Part shown: positions 15,389 through 23,986 of the stretch, in pieces
Layout: every line of letters starts with the position of its first letter
Position numbering within the stretch: position 1 is the stretch's first letter
Source of the DNA: Ameyamaea chiangmaiensis
GTDB taxonomy: Bacteria > Pseudomonadota > Alphaproteobacteria > Acetobacterales > Acetobacteraceae
DNA length: 64,000 nucleotides
Assembly: GCF_025995235.1 (NCBI RefSeq)
Contig: NZ_BAPT01000049.1
Location: forward strand, 102,292 to 166,291
Direction of reading: 5' to 3'
Position numbers and translations under genes: made by a program
The notes under the pieces: model-generated
Database searches by the model: none
What the model was told of the DNA's origin: nothing
Seen by the model: the letters and a program-made list of their open reading frames with translations, nothing else

Positions 15389-16603
15389 AGCATTGCCCCA
15401 GTTGATACCCCGGCCCAGGACGTCCCGCATGCGCTGATCGCCGCGCGGGAGGCCCTTCTCGATGCTGTCGCGCAGGAACCGGGGGGCGCCGTGGCGGCGG
15501 CCCAGTCCCTCTACGTGCTGTGGGAACTGGACCTGATATGCAACCAGCCCGATCAGGCCCGGCGTCATCTGGACCGCGCGATCGACCTGTATCCGTTACA
15601 ATTCAGCGGCGGTAAGGCCGTCTCATCCGACGTACGCCCGTCGGTCCTGTCTCTGGCCGCGCCGGGCGATCTTCAGGCCAATACGCCGCTCTCCCGCCTT
15701 CTTGAGCCTGACGTCGCGGTCCACACCCTGTGGATACGTCCCGATACGCCGGATCGGCTGGCCGACGTACGCACCATTATCGATGGTGCCGAGGCAGTGT
15801 GGATCAGCATCGCCGAATGCGCGACTCATCGCGACGCGCTGAGTCTGGCCGATCGCGTCGCGCGTCATCTGGGAAAGCCGGTCATCAACGACGGCGCGCG
15901 GATCGCCCGCCTGTCCCGGACGGGCAGCGCCCGTCTGCTCGCGGGTATCGATGGGCTGGTCGTGCCCACGACATGTTCGATCGCCGCCGATGCACGTCCC
16001 GCAGACTCGCTCTATCCGTGTCTCGTCCGCCCGTCCGACTCCCATGCAGGGCAGGGGCTGGCGCTGGTTCGATCTCACACGGAGTTCGACAGTCTGGTGT
16101 CGGACGGGTCCCTCGGGCCGCCGGGACCGCGACAGGCGACCCGGTTCGTCGATTGCCGGGGCGCGGACGGCTTGTTTCGAAAATATCGGATTGTCTTCGT
16201 CAATCGGCGACCATACCCGGTTCACCTCGCGATCCACGATGACTGGGCCATCTGGTACTACAATGCCGCGATGGACTGTCATCCCGACCGACGGCGCGAA
16301 GAGGCTGCGTTTCTCGGCGACATGCCGCAAACTCTTGGCCCGCAGGCCATGCGCGCCCTTGAACGCATCGCCGAACGTGTCGGCCTCGACTATTTTGGTC
16401 TGGATTTCGGGCGTATCGCCGATGGCCGGCTGGCGCTGTTCGAGGTCGAGACCGGGATGCTGGTTCATGACCACGATTCGCCCGCCGTCTATCCCTACAA
16501 GTCCCCGGCTATCAGGCGCATTCGCGACGCCGTATCGACCCTCGTCGCCGCACGCTCTGCCAAAAGCGGGTCGGCGAAAGGCCGCGCTCTCGACGACGGT
16601 TGA
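15386..16603 (+). CDS. ATP-grasp-like protein with N-terminal TPR-like helices
   Basis: The 405-residue protein starts with TPR-like helices (about 38-72, QSLYVLWELDLICNQPDQAR). A central alpha/beta domain follows, then features of an ATP-grasp ligase: a glycine loop LVRPSDSHAGQGL (213-225), a KYRIVFVNRRPYPVHLAI strand-turn-strand, and the acidic metal-binding strands GLDYFGLDF (333-341) and LFEVETGM (351-358). Enzymes of this fold couple a carboxylate to an amine or thiol using ATP. The substrate is unknown. The ATG sits in the arm of an inverted repeat. A short secreted repeat peptide is encoded 80 nt downstream. Fold assignment is by motif reading, moderately sure; function open. Confidence 0.7.
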   Translation: MSIAPVDTPAQDVPHALIAAREALLDAVAQEPGGAVAAAQSLYVLWELDLICNQPDQARRHLDRAIDLYPLQFSGGKAVSSDVRPSVLSLAAPGDLQANTPLSRLLEPDVAVHTLWIRPDTPDRLADVRTIIDGAEAVWISIAECATHRDALSLADRVARHLGKPVINDGARIARLSRTGSARLLAGIDGLVVPTTCSIAADARPADSLYPCLVRPSDSHAGQGLALVRSHTEFDSLVSDGSLGPPGPRQATRFVDCRGADGLFRKYRIVFVNRRPYPVHLAIHDDWAIWYYNAAMDCHPDRRREEAAFLGDMPQTLGPQAMRALERIAERVGLDYFGLDFGRIADGRLALFEVETGMLVHDHDSPAVYPYKSPAIRRIRDAVSTLVAARSAKSGSAKGRALDDG

Positions 16604-16683
16604 ATTCGGGGACATGACGCTGTCATGCTCGCCGGGCAACCGCCATCGGAGCGCGTTCCGGGTGGTCCCAGGGAGTGTAAGAT

Positions 16684-16872
16684 ATGAAGACAGTTCTAAA
16701 GATGATGGCGGCCGCATTGTCGCTCAGCGTCGTGCTGGCAGGTGCCGCTCCCGTCTCCGCGGCCACGCCGTGCCGGGATGCCAAGGGCAAGTTCATCAAG
16801 TGTCCCAAGCCAGCCCCCTGCCGTGATGCAAAGGGCAGGTTCACAAAGTGCGATGCCGGCGCGCCGTCCTGA
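16684..16872 (+). CDS. Small secreted peptide with two Cys-framed repeats
   Basis: This 62-residue precursor has a clear Sec signal (MKTVLKMMAAALSLSVVLAG, likely cleavage after residue 26 or 27). The mature part contains two copies of a C-RDAKG-(K/R)-F-x-K-C unit (Cys30 to Cys40 and Cys46 to Cys56), each with nine residues between the cysteines, joined by PKPAP. Related peptides with one or more such units occur in many proteobacteria; no function is known to me. The four cysteines suggest disulfides in the periplasm. AGGGAG precedes the ATG by about 9 nt. A terminator follows. Confidence 0.8.
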   Translation: MKTVLKMMAAALSLSVVLAGAAPVSAATPCRDAKGKFIKCPKPAPCRDAKGRFTKCDAGAPS

Positions 16873-16884
16873 GCGCAGCGCGTG

Positions 16885-16907
16885 AAGGGGTGCTATGGCA
16901 CCCCTTT
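16885..16907 (+). terminator. Terminator hairpin after the repeat peptide gene
   Basis: AAGGGGTGC and GCACCCCTT form a 9-bp perfect stem around TATG, followed by a short T-run, 12 nt after the stop. Confidence 0.75.
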
Positions 16908-17032
16908 CCCATGTACCGCACCACACGGCTCCGGCCTGACGTGCGCCGAAGTCACAGTGACAAAAAATTGGCCGCGGCAAAAAAAATTCGGTTGACGACG
17001 GAAGAGCGCGGGCTGCTCCACACGCAGTGCTC

Positions 17033-17060
17033 TTGACGTCATCCCCTCGATATCTGGTAG
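17033..17060 (+). promoter_or_regulatory. nrdA promoter
   Basis: TTGACG (17033-17038) and TGGTAG (17055-17060) are 16 bp apart. The -10 element lies inside the upstream NrdR-like box. Confidence 0.5.
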
Positions 17061-17091
17061 GTTCTGGCACTCAAACAACGATATATAGTGT
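17045..17091 (+). promoter_or_regulatory. Tandem NrdR-like boxes upstream of nrdA
   Basis: The downstream box CAACGATATATAGTGT (17076-17091) matches the NrdR consensus (ACACWATATATWGTGT as I recall it) at 13 of 16 positions. An upstream, weaker box begins exactly 31 bp earlier (17045-17060, core GATATCTGG, 9 of 16). That spacing of three helical turns is the known layout for ATP/dATP-responsive NrdR repression of ribonucleotide reductase genes. Confidence 0.7.
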
Positions 17092-17149
17092 CTTCTTTGC
17101 TGGCCGCGTCTTCAGCGTGTCAGGCCACCGTCAGACACGGAGAACGCGG

Positions 17150-19108
17150 ATGAGTTTCATCGAAAACACGATCGAGATGACTGAGGCGCCTTCTCATGTG
17201 GCCGGTCCGGTCGATGGCCTGACCGAAGAGCAGGCCAATCACGGTACGGCCGACATGTTTGACGATGTCGTGCAGCTCCCCGGCCATCATCCCGTTCGAG
17301 TCACGCGCAGCCGCGACGCGCTTCTGACCGATTTCGGCCGGGCGACGCTGGATAACCGGTACCTGTTGCCCGGGGAAAGCTATCAGGACCTGTTCGGGCG
17401 CGTTGCATCCTACTATGGCGCCGATCCAGCGCACGCCCAGCGTCTCTACGACTATATCTCGCGCCACTGGTTCATGCCGGCAACGCCGGTGCTGTCCAAC
17501 GGCGGCACGACGCGCGGACTGCCGATTTCCTGCTTCCTCAATGAAGCCGATGACTCCCTTCAGGGTATCGTCGGCCTGTGGAACGAAAACGTCTGGCTGG
17601 CGTCCAAGGGGGGCGGAATCGGGTCCTACTGGGGCAATCTGCGTTCCATCGGCGAAAATGTCGGACGCAACGGCAAGACATCCGGTGTCATCCCGTTCAT
17701 CCGCGTGATGGACAGCCTGACGCTGGCCATCAGCCAGGGGTCCCTCCGTCGCGGGTCCGCGGCCGTCTATCTGCCCGTCTGGCACCCCGAGGTCGAGGAG
17801 TTCGTCGAAATGCGCCGCCCGACCGGCGGCGATCCGAATCGCAAGGCGCTGAACCTTCACCATGGCGTCCTGATCTCCGATGCGTTCATGCGGGCCGTCG
17901 CCGAGGACGCGGAGTGGGCGCTGCTTTCGCCCAAGGATGGCTCGCACATCCGCAAGGTGTCGGCACGCTCCTTGTGGATTCGTATCCTGACGGCCCGCAT
18001 GGAGCAGGGCGAGCCCTACATCATCTATTCCGACCACGTGAACAACGCGCGTCCCGACCATCACAAGCTGGCGGGGCTCGAGGTCAAGACGTCCAACCTG
18101 TGCGCGGAAATCACCCTGCCGACCGGGATCGATCATCACGGGCGCCAGCGCACGGCGGTCTGCTGCCTGTCTTCGCTTAATCTCGAAACCTGGGACGAGT
18201 GGAAGGATGATCCGCAGTTTATCGAGGACGTGATGCTCTTCCTCGATAACGTGCTGCAGGATTTCATCGACCGCGCCCCAGACGACATGGAGCGCGCGAA
18301 ATACGCGGCCGCACGCGAACGCTCCGTCGGGCTCGGCGTGATGGGGTTCCACAGCTTTCTGCAGGCACGAGACATTCCGTTTGAAAGCGTGATCGCCAAA
18401 GTCTGGAACCGCCGGATCTTCAAACATATCCGCGAACAGGCCAATGCCGCGTCACGCACGCTGGCCGACCTGCGCGGGCCGTGCCCAGATGCGGCGGAAT
18501 ACGGCGTGCATGAGCGCTTTTCCAATAAGCTCGCCATCGCGCCCACCGCGTCAATCTCGATCATCGCGGGTAACGCCAGCCCGGGTATCGAGCCGATTTC
18601 CGCGAATGTTTTCCTTCAGAAGACGCTCTCCGGATCGTTTACCGTCCGAAACCGTCATCTGCAGAAGCTTCTGGCCACCAAGGGGCAGGACAATGACGAG
18701 GTTTGGTCCTCGATCACCCTGAATAAGGGCAGCGTCCAACACCTGGAATTCCTAAGCCAGCAGGAGAAGGACGTGTTCAAGACCGCGTTCGAGCTCGACC
18801 AGCGCTGGGTTGTCGAACACGCCGCCGATCGGGCGCCGTTCATCTGCCAGGCGCAGTCGATCAACCTGTTCCTGCCGGCTGACGTGCACAAACGCGACTT
18901 GCACCAGATCCACTATATGGCGTGGAAACGGGGCGTGAAATCGCTCTATTACTGCCGTTCCCTGTCGATCCAGCGCGCCGATGCCGTCTCGACCCTCGCC
19001 ATCAAAAGCGACGTCATGGACGAAACCAACGATGGACCGATGCCTATTGTAGCCGACAAGCCGGCGTCATCCGGCACAACCTACGATGAGTGCCTGGCCT
19101 GTCAGTGA
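17150..19108 (+). CDS. nrdA: Ribonucleoside-diphosphate reductase, alpha subunit
   Basis: The class I catalytic subunit reduces ribonucleoside diphosphates to deoxy forms. The ATG at 17150 (GGAG upstream) gives 652 residues. The catalytic cysteines are visible in LPISCFLNE, SNLCAEITLP and CCLSSLNLETW, and the C-terminal shuttle pair is in DECLACQ. There is no N-terminal ATP-cone (the protein begins directly with the alpha core), so dATP inhibition of the usual type is not expected unless the beta subunit provides it, and NrdB here has no ATP-cone either. The NrdR-like boxes point to transcriptional control. nrdB follows after 134 nt. Confidence 0.95.
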   Translation: MSFIENTIEMTEAPSHVAGPVDGLTEEQANHGTADMFDDVVQLPGHHPVRVTRSRDALLTDFGRATLDNRYLLPGESYQDLFGRVASYYGADPAHAQRLYDYISRHWFMPATPVLSNGGTTRGLPISCFLNEADDSLQGIVGLWNENVWLASKGGGIGSYWGNLRSIGENVGRNGKTSGVIPFIRVMDSLTLAISQGSLRRGSAAVYLPVWHPEVEEFVEMRRPTGGDPNRKALNLHHGVLISDAFMRAVAEDAEWALLSPKDGSHIRKVSARSLWIRILTARMEQGEPYIIYSDHVNNARPDHHKLAGLEVKTSNLCAEITLPTGIDHHGRQRTAVCCLSSLNLETWDEWKDDPQFIEDVMLFLDNVLQDFIDRAPDDMERAKYAAARERSVGLGVMGFHSFLQARDIPFESVIAKVWNRRIFKHIREQANAASRTLADLRGPCPDAAEYGVHERFSNKLAIAPTASISIIAGNASPGIEPISANVFLQKTLSGSFTVRNRHLQKLLATKGQDNDEVWSSITLNKGSVQHLEFLSQQEKDVFKTAFELDQRWVVEHAADRAPFICQAQSINLFLPADVHKRDLHQIHYMAWKRGVKSLYYCRSLSIQRADAVSTLAIKSDVMDETNDGPMPIVADKPASSGTTYDECLACQ

Positions 19109-19186
19109 TCTCTTGGGGCCGCGTCCGCCACGCAGCCTCGTCCACGGACTAAAACACGCGCTCCGGTTCGGAGCCGTCCGATAATT

Positions 19187-19206
19187 CCGCGCCTCCTGGG
19201 GCGCGG
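19187..19206 (+). terminator. Hairpin between nrdA and nrdB
   Basis: CCGCGCC and GGCGCGG form a 7-bp stem with a TCCTGG loop, followed by CTTT only. It could be a partial terminator or an RNA-processing or stability element between the two subunit genes. Confidence 0.45.
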
Positions 19207-19242
19207 CTTTCGACGTCAAACCCAGTTTTTTTGGAGCCCGCC

Positions 19243-20271
19243 ATGAGCGATGCCCCCCGTCCAAGCGATATCGCTGCCCAGGCCCTCAACGCCGAGCACA
19301 ACCTTCTGACGTCCAATCCGGTCTACAAGCCGTTCCGCTACCCCTGGGCCTACGACGCGTGGCTGACCCAGCAGCGCGTACACTGGCTGCCCGAAGAAGT
19401 GCCGCTGGCCGACGACGTCAAGGACTGGCACCGAAGCCTGACGCCAGGTGAGCAGCATCTGGTGACCCAGATCTTCCGCTTCTTCACCCAGTCGGATGTC
19501 GAAGTGAACAACTGTTATATGAAGCACTACAGTCAGGTCTTCAAACCGACGGAAGTGCTGATGATGCTGTCGGCGTTTTCCAATATCGAGACCATCCATA
19601 TCGCCGCCTACAGCCATCTGCTCGACACGATCGGCATGCCCGAGGCGGAGTATTCGGCCTTCCTCAAATACAAGGAGATGAAGGACAAATACGACTACAT
19701 GCAGGCTTTCTCGGTCGACAACAAACACGAGATCGCCAAGACGCTGGCCGCTTTCGGCGCCTTTACCGAAGGCCTTCAGTTGTTCGCGTCCTTCGCGATC
19801 CTCCTGAACTTCCCCCGCTTCAACAAGCTGAAGGGCATGGGGCAGATCGTGTCATGGTCGGTGCGTGACGAAACTCTGCACTGCCTGTCGATCATCCGTC
19901 TGTTCCGTGTCTTCGTGCGTGAAAATCCCGAGATCTGGACCGATCGGCTGCGCAACGAAATCACCGAGGCCTGCTCCATCATCGTCGAACACGAGGACGC
20001 GTTTATCGATCTGGCTTTCGAAATGGGCGCCGTCGAAGGCCTCGATGCCGACCAGGTGAAATCCTACATCCGCTTTATCGCCGATCGCCGTCTGACCCAG
20101 CTAGGCCTCGACCCGCTTTTTAACACGACGAACAACCCGCTGCCGTGGCTTGATGAAATGCTCAACGCCGTGGAGCATGCCAATTTCTTCGAAAACCGCT
20201 CGACGGAATACAGCCGCGCCTCGACCGCGGGCACCTGGGAAGAAGCCTTCGAGGAAAGCGTCTTCCAGTAA
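19243..20271 (+). CDS. nrdB: Ribonucleoside-diphosphate reductase, beta subunit
   Basis: The 342-residue subunit holds the diiron site and radical. Ligands and the radical tyrosine can be read in FSNIETIHIAAYSHLLD (Glu, His, then Tyr seven residues after the Glu, as in E. coli Tyr122), with further ligands in the AFTEGLQLF and RDETLHC helices. A tyrosyl-radical class Ia enzyme is therefore likely. The C-terminal peptide (EEAFEESVFQ) would dock on NrdA. The ATG at 19243 has GGAG at proper spacing; a longer frame starts with TTG. Follows nrdA; convergent with the next gene. Confidence 0.96.
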   Translation: MSDAPRPSDIAAQALNAEHNLLTSNPVYKPFRYPWAYDAWLTQQRVHWLPEEVPLADDVKDWHRSLTPGEQHLVTQIFRFFTQSDVEVNNCYMKHYSQVFKPTEVLMMLSAFSNIETIHIAAYSHLLDTIGMPEAEYSAFLKYKEMKDKYDYMQAFSVDNKHEIAKTLAAFGAFTEGLQLFASFAILLNFPRFNKLKGMGQIVSWSVRDETLHCLSIIRLFRVFVRENPEIWTDRLRNEITEACSIIVEHEDAFIDLAFEMGAVEGLDADQVKSYIRFIADRRLTQLGLDPLFNTTNNPLPWLDEMLNAVEHANFFENRSTEYSRASTAGTWEEAFEESVFQ

Positions 20272-20292
20272 CGTCGATCTGGCGCGCCCTCC

Positions 20293-21102
20293 TCAAAACA
20301 GGAGCGGTGCGCCGTCGCGCAGGATGGCCTCCACAGCGGAGGTGAAACTTCCGTCCGTACAATGCAGGACAAGCCCGGACAGCAGCTGGCAGTCGCCGCG
20401 TCCGTCCTTGCGCCCACGCACAAGAACAAGGCGCGCGGCCTGACCGTCGCGCGGCCACAGCGGCATCAGCGTGACGCTGCCGATATGGGCCTGTCCGAAC
20501 GCGATGATCGCCTGGTCGACGCAGGCCGCGGGCACGGCCAGCGTCAGCGTTCCCTTCGCGCGCAGCAGGCGACCCATCGCCCCCACCCAGTTTCGGATAT
20601 CATTGCCGGCCACCTGGGTACGTGCCAGCTGGCGTCGCGCTTCGGGCGGCACGCTAGAACCCGCCCGATGCCAGGGAGGATTGGCGAAGGCATGGTCCAC
20701 GCGGCCGGACGGTAGACTCGCCAGATCCGCCAGTGCCGGATCGCGCACGTCGGCACACACAAGCCTCAACCCGCGGAACGGATTGGCTGTCAGATTGGCA
20801 CGTGCCAACGACGCCGTGGCCGGGTCATACTCCACTCCCACGCCCATTACACCGGGAACACGCCAGCCCAGACACAAAAGGCCAGCCGCCGCCCCACATC
20901 CGGCTTCGAGAACCGTCTCCCCGACCCGGGCCGGAACGGACGCGGCCAGCAGCACCGGCTCGATACCCGTGCGATGCCCATGGGCGAACTGTGCGTAGCG
21001 CACACGGCCGTTCAGCAGGGTGCCTGACGTGCAGGGTGGCCCCGATTCGTCGCCGGACAGAGACTGGCAGGACGGGGAAGGGATCGGTGACCGCTCGGTC
21101 AT
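20293..21102 (-). CDS. tRNA1(Val) adenine-37 N6-methyltransferase-like protein (TrmN6/YfiC family)
   Basis: The protein is a class I SAM methyltransferase: motif I VLEAGCGAAAGLL, an acidic GVEYDPATASLARANL strand, and the catalytic NPPW in HAFANPPWHR that marks N6-adenine or similar amino-group methylation. The TLLNGRVRYAQFAHGHRTGIEPVLLAA region before it is typical of the TrmN6-type family in alphaproteobacteria. The start at ATG 21102 fits the usual short N-terminus; an ATG at 21153 would add 17 residues and reach into the spacer shared with the polyprenyl synthase gene. The target (tRNA) is by family inference. Confidence 0.82.
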   Translation of the reverse strand: MTERSPIPSPSCQSLSGDESGPPCTSGTLLNGRVRYAQFAHGHRTGIEPVLLAASVPARVGETVLEAGCGAAAGLLCLGWRVPGVMGVGVEYDPATASLARANLTANPFRGLRLVCADVRDPALADLASLPSGRVDHAFANPPWHRAGSSVPPEARRQLARTQVAGNDIRNWVGAMGRLLRAKGTLTLAVPAACVDQAIIAFGQAHIGSVTLMPLWPRDGQAARLVLVRGRKDGRGDCQLLSGLVLHCTDGSFTSAVEAILRDGAPLLF

Positions 21103-21226
21103 GGAGAGGCTGCCGTGTACCAGATCACGGCCCGGGGCGGCTTGACCGTCCATCCGGCCCCGCTCATATGGTCATGCAAGCGTGCGCCATGGAACCGGGA
21201 GAACATCGTTGGGTATTGCCGTCAGC

Positions 21227-22288
21227 ATGTCCGATCGCGGCATAACGCCGGGGGAAGGGCAGGACCACCGCTCGACGTCGGTCCCGGTTGTGGAAGGCGA
21301 AAGCGCTCTGCACGCCTTGTCCGACTATCTGCACGACGACATGCAGGCATGCAACCGCGCGATCGTCGAACGGATGGACAGCCCGGTACCGTTGATCCCG
21401 CAGCTTGCCGCGCACCTCGTGGCCGCCGGAGGCAAGCGCCTGCGACCGCTGCTGACGCTGGCTGCGGCACGCCTGTGCGGCTATCCCTCTGATGCCGATC
21501 ACCAGCGTCATGTCGGGCTGGCCGCGTGTGTGGAGTTCATCCACACCGCGACTCTGCTGCATGACGACGTTGTCGACGAAAGCCAGCTTCGGCGCGGTCT
21601 GGCCAGCGCCAATGCGGTGTTTGGAAACAAGGCCTCCGTTCTGGTCGGTGACTTCCTGTTCGCGCGCTCGTTCCAGTTGATGACGGCCGATGGCTCGCTG
21701 AAAGTGATGGCGATCCTGTCGTCCGCCTCGGCGACGATCGCCGAAGGGGAGGTGCTGCAGATGGCGACGCAGAACGACCTCTCGACATCGGTCGCGCAAT
21801 ATCTCGATGTCATTCACGGCAAGACGGCCGCCCTGTTCGCGGCGGCCTGTCGCGTCGGTGCCGTCGTGGCCGATCGTCCGGACGCCGAAGAGGAGGCCCT
21901 GGGTAACTTCGGCACTAATCTCGGCATGGCTTTTCAGCTGGTCGACGACGCCCTGGACTACGCCGCCGATCAGGCGACGCTCGGTAAGACGGTTGGCGAC
22001 GACTTCCGCGAAGGCAAGATCACGCTGCCGGTGCTGACCGCCTTTGCCGCGGGTTCGGAAGAAGACCGGACGTTCTGGCGGCGGGTGATCGAGGACAATC
22101 AGCAAACCGAGGCGGATCTCGACCACGCCTTCGCGCTGATCCGGGACACGGACGCGATCGCCATCACATTGGCGCGTGCCACTGAATATGCCGACGCCGC
22201 CAAGGCAGCGCTGTCGATCTTCCCCCCCAGTCGGCTGCGGGACATCCTTCTCGAAACCGCGTCCTACACGGTCAGCCGCGCGCGCTGA
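21227..22288 (+). CDS. ispB: Polyprenyl (octa/decaprenyl) diphosphate synthase
   Basis: The enzyme extends farnesyl or similar diphosphates with isopentenyl units to build the ubiquinone side chain. Both aspartate-rich motifs are present: FIHTATLLHDDVVDE and AFQLVDDALDYAAD, with the GGKRLRPLLTLAAARL substrate site. The chain length (quinone type) cannot be read off. The start is uncertain: ATG 21227 has little ribosome-binding sequence, while TTG 21209 has GGGAGA about six bases upstream and would add six residues; GTG 21182 is also in frame. The end overlaps murI by 17 bp on the opposite strand. Confidence 0.93.
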   Translation: MSDRGITPGEGQDHRSTSVPVVEGESALHALSDYLHDDMQACNRAIVERMDSPVPLIPQLAAHLVAAGGKRLRPLLTLAAARLCGYPSDADHQRHVGLAACVEFIHTATLLHDDVVDESQLRRGLASANAVFGNKASVLVGDFLFARSFQLMTADGSLKVMAILSSASATIAEGEVLQMATQNDLSTSVAQYLDVIHGKTAALFAAACRVGAVVADRPDAEEEALGNFGTNLGMAFQLVDDALDYAADQATLGKTVGDDFREGKITLPVLTAFAAGSEEDRTFWRRVIEDNQQTEADLDHAFALIRDTDAIAITLARATEYADAAKAALSIFPPSRLRDILLETASYTVSRAR

Positions 22289-23150
22289 CCGCCGGGGGGT
22301 GGACGTCATCAAACTGACGGATCGCGGCATACCCGAATACGTCGAGGGCTCCGATCAGGCGATCGCCGTCGGCGGGCAACGCGGTAAAATATGCCTCGTC
22401 CCGCCGGACGTCGGGCTGGGGCGTTTCGGGCAATGAGGCAAGGCACAGTGCGGCCTGTCGAGCAACGGCCCCCGCCGGGTCGAGCCATGTGACTCCGGGC
22501 GGTGAAGCCGCCCTGATCTGGTCGAGTACGAAGGTGTAGTGCGTGCACCCGATTCCGACCACGTCGATGGCGTTGCCGCCGTCCTGCCGGAAAAGCGGTG
22601 CGACCTCATCGGCAATCGCGGCCTGATCCACCGGAAGTCCGCGAAACGCCTGTTCCGCCAGACCCGCCAGACCTGGGGCACCATGCGCGATCAGCGCACA
22701 GTCAGGGGCATAGGTCTCGCGGAGCATAGTCACATAGGGACGACGAACCGTCGCCCGGGTCGCCAGAAGTCCCAGTGTGCGCGTGCGGCTCAGTCGGGCA
22801 GCCCACCGGATCGGCGGAACACAACCTACAAATGGCACGGGAATGCGCGCCCGTAATGCATCGAGCGCGAGGGTGCTGGCCGTGTTGCAGGCGATCACGA
22901 CGATCTCCGGCCGCAGCCCACGAACGGCATCGTCGATCAGGGTCACGATCCGGTCGATCAGGGGCGCGTCGGGTTGCTCCCCATAGGGAAATAGCGCGGT
23001 GTCGGCCAGATAGTCGATCCGCGTTCCCGACGGCAGCGCCGATCGCAGGCAGCGCTGAATCCCCAGCCCCCCGATCCCCGAATCGAACACCAGGACCCGG
23101 CGCGCCGGCGTATCGGATGACGTCAGGGGAGGGCGGGACGAAGCAGGCAT
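22272..23150 (-). CDS. murI: Glutamate racemase
   Basis: MurI interconverts L- and D-glutamate to supply peptidoglycan synthesis. The 292-residue protein has both catalytic cysteine motifs: VIACNTAS (Cys88) and GIGCTHYTF, plus the N-terminal VFDSGIGGLG. Length and motif order are normal. It follows pyrE by 24 nt on the same strand, so the pair is probably co-transcribed, and its 3' end overlaps the convergent polyprenyl synthase gene. Confidence 0.94.
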   Translation of the reverse strand: MPASSRPPLTSSDTPARRVLVFDSGIGGLGIQRCLRSALPSGTRIDYLADTALFPYGEQPDAPLIDRIVTLIDDAVRGLRPEIVVIACNTASTLALDALRARIPVPFVGCVPPIRWAARLSRTRTLGLLATRATVRRPYVTMLRETYAPDCALIAHGAPGLAGLAEQAFRGLPVDQAAIADEVAPLFRQDGGNAIDVVGIGCTHYTFVLDQIRAASPPGVTWLDPAGAVARQAALCLASLPETPQPDVRRDEAYFTALPADGDRLIGALDVFGYAAIRQFDDVHPPAVSARG

Positions 23151-23174
23151 GCGTGACGGGAACTCTGGCGGCGT

Positions 23175-23930
23175 TCAGGCGTCCTTGTCTCGCTTGGCCT
23201 TGAGCGCCTCGGCTTCCTCCGCGCTTGCGACGCCACCGTGACGGGCGGACCAGCCGCAGGGATCTTCGAGAAAGCGGCGAACCTCCGAGGCAGCATGTTC
23301 GGAGAAATAGGGTTGGCCGGCACAGGCTTCCAGCACATCCCACCAGGTGCACAGCGCGTGAAGGGAAATTCCCATATCCGCCAGCGTCCGGTGCGCGCCC
23401 GGGAACACGCCGTAGAAGAACACCACGAACGTATGGTCGACGATGGCGCCCGCGTCGCGCAAGGCCTGTGCGAATCGGACTTTGGATGCGCCGTCGGTCG
23501 TCAGGTCCTCGACCAGCAACGTGCGCATGCCCTCCGGCACATCGCCCTCGATCTGGGCATTGCGTCCAAAACCCTTGGGCTTCTTGCGGACATACGCCAT
23601 GGGGGCGAGCATGCGGTCCGCGATCCACGCCGCGAACGGAATACCGGCGGTCTCCCCGCCGACAACGGCGTCGATACTTTCGTACCCGACATGGCGACCG
23701 ATCTTCTCCACCCCCAGCTCGACGATCTTGCGGCGGGCGCGCGGGAAGAAAATGATTCGACGACAATCGATGTAGACAGGGGACTTCCACCCCGAAGTCA
23801 GAGTATAAGGATCCTCGGGCCGGAAATTGACGGCCTTGATCTCCAGAAGGAGCTTGGCGGTCGTGATGGCGGCATCACGGTCCCACTGAGTAATTTCGGG
23901 GGCGATCAGGGCGCCGGAGGGTCCGTTCAT
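23175..23930 (-). CDS. pyrE: Orotate phosphoribosyltransferase
   Basis: PyrE joins orotate and PRPP to orotidine monophosphate in pyrimidine synthesis. The PRPP motif is seen in TLLVEDLTTDGASK, with YTLTSGWKSPVYIDCRR and GGETAGIPFAAW as further landmarks. The 251-residue form from ATG 23930 was chosen because the longer upstream part of the frame has no family resemblance and would overlap the divergent ELM1-like gene. The C-terminal Glu/Lys-rich tail is longer than in E. coli and is often seen in alphaproteobacteria. Leads the pyrE-murI pair. Confidence 0.95.
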   Translation of the reverse strand: MNGPSGALIAPEITQWDRDAAITTAKLLLEIKAVNFRPEDPYTLTSGWKSPVYIDCRRIIFFPRARRKIVELGVEKIGRHVGYESIDAVVGGETAGIPFAAWIADRMLAPMAYVRKKPKGFGRNAQIEGDVPEGMRTLLVEDLTTDGASKVRFAQALRDAGAIVDHTFVVFFYGVFPGAHRTLADMGISLHALCTWWDVLEACAGQPYFSEHAASEVRRFLEDPCGWSARHGGVASAEEAEALKAKRDKDA

Positions 23931-23986
23931 AGGCTGACATTCCTGTCTGACAAACGTTGCGTGAGGTTGTCGAGGCTTAGCTGCTG

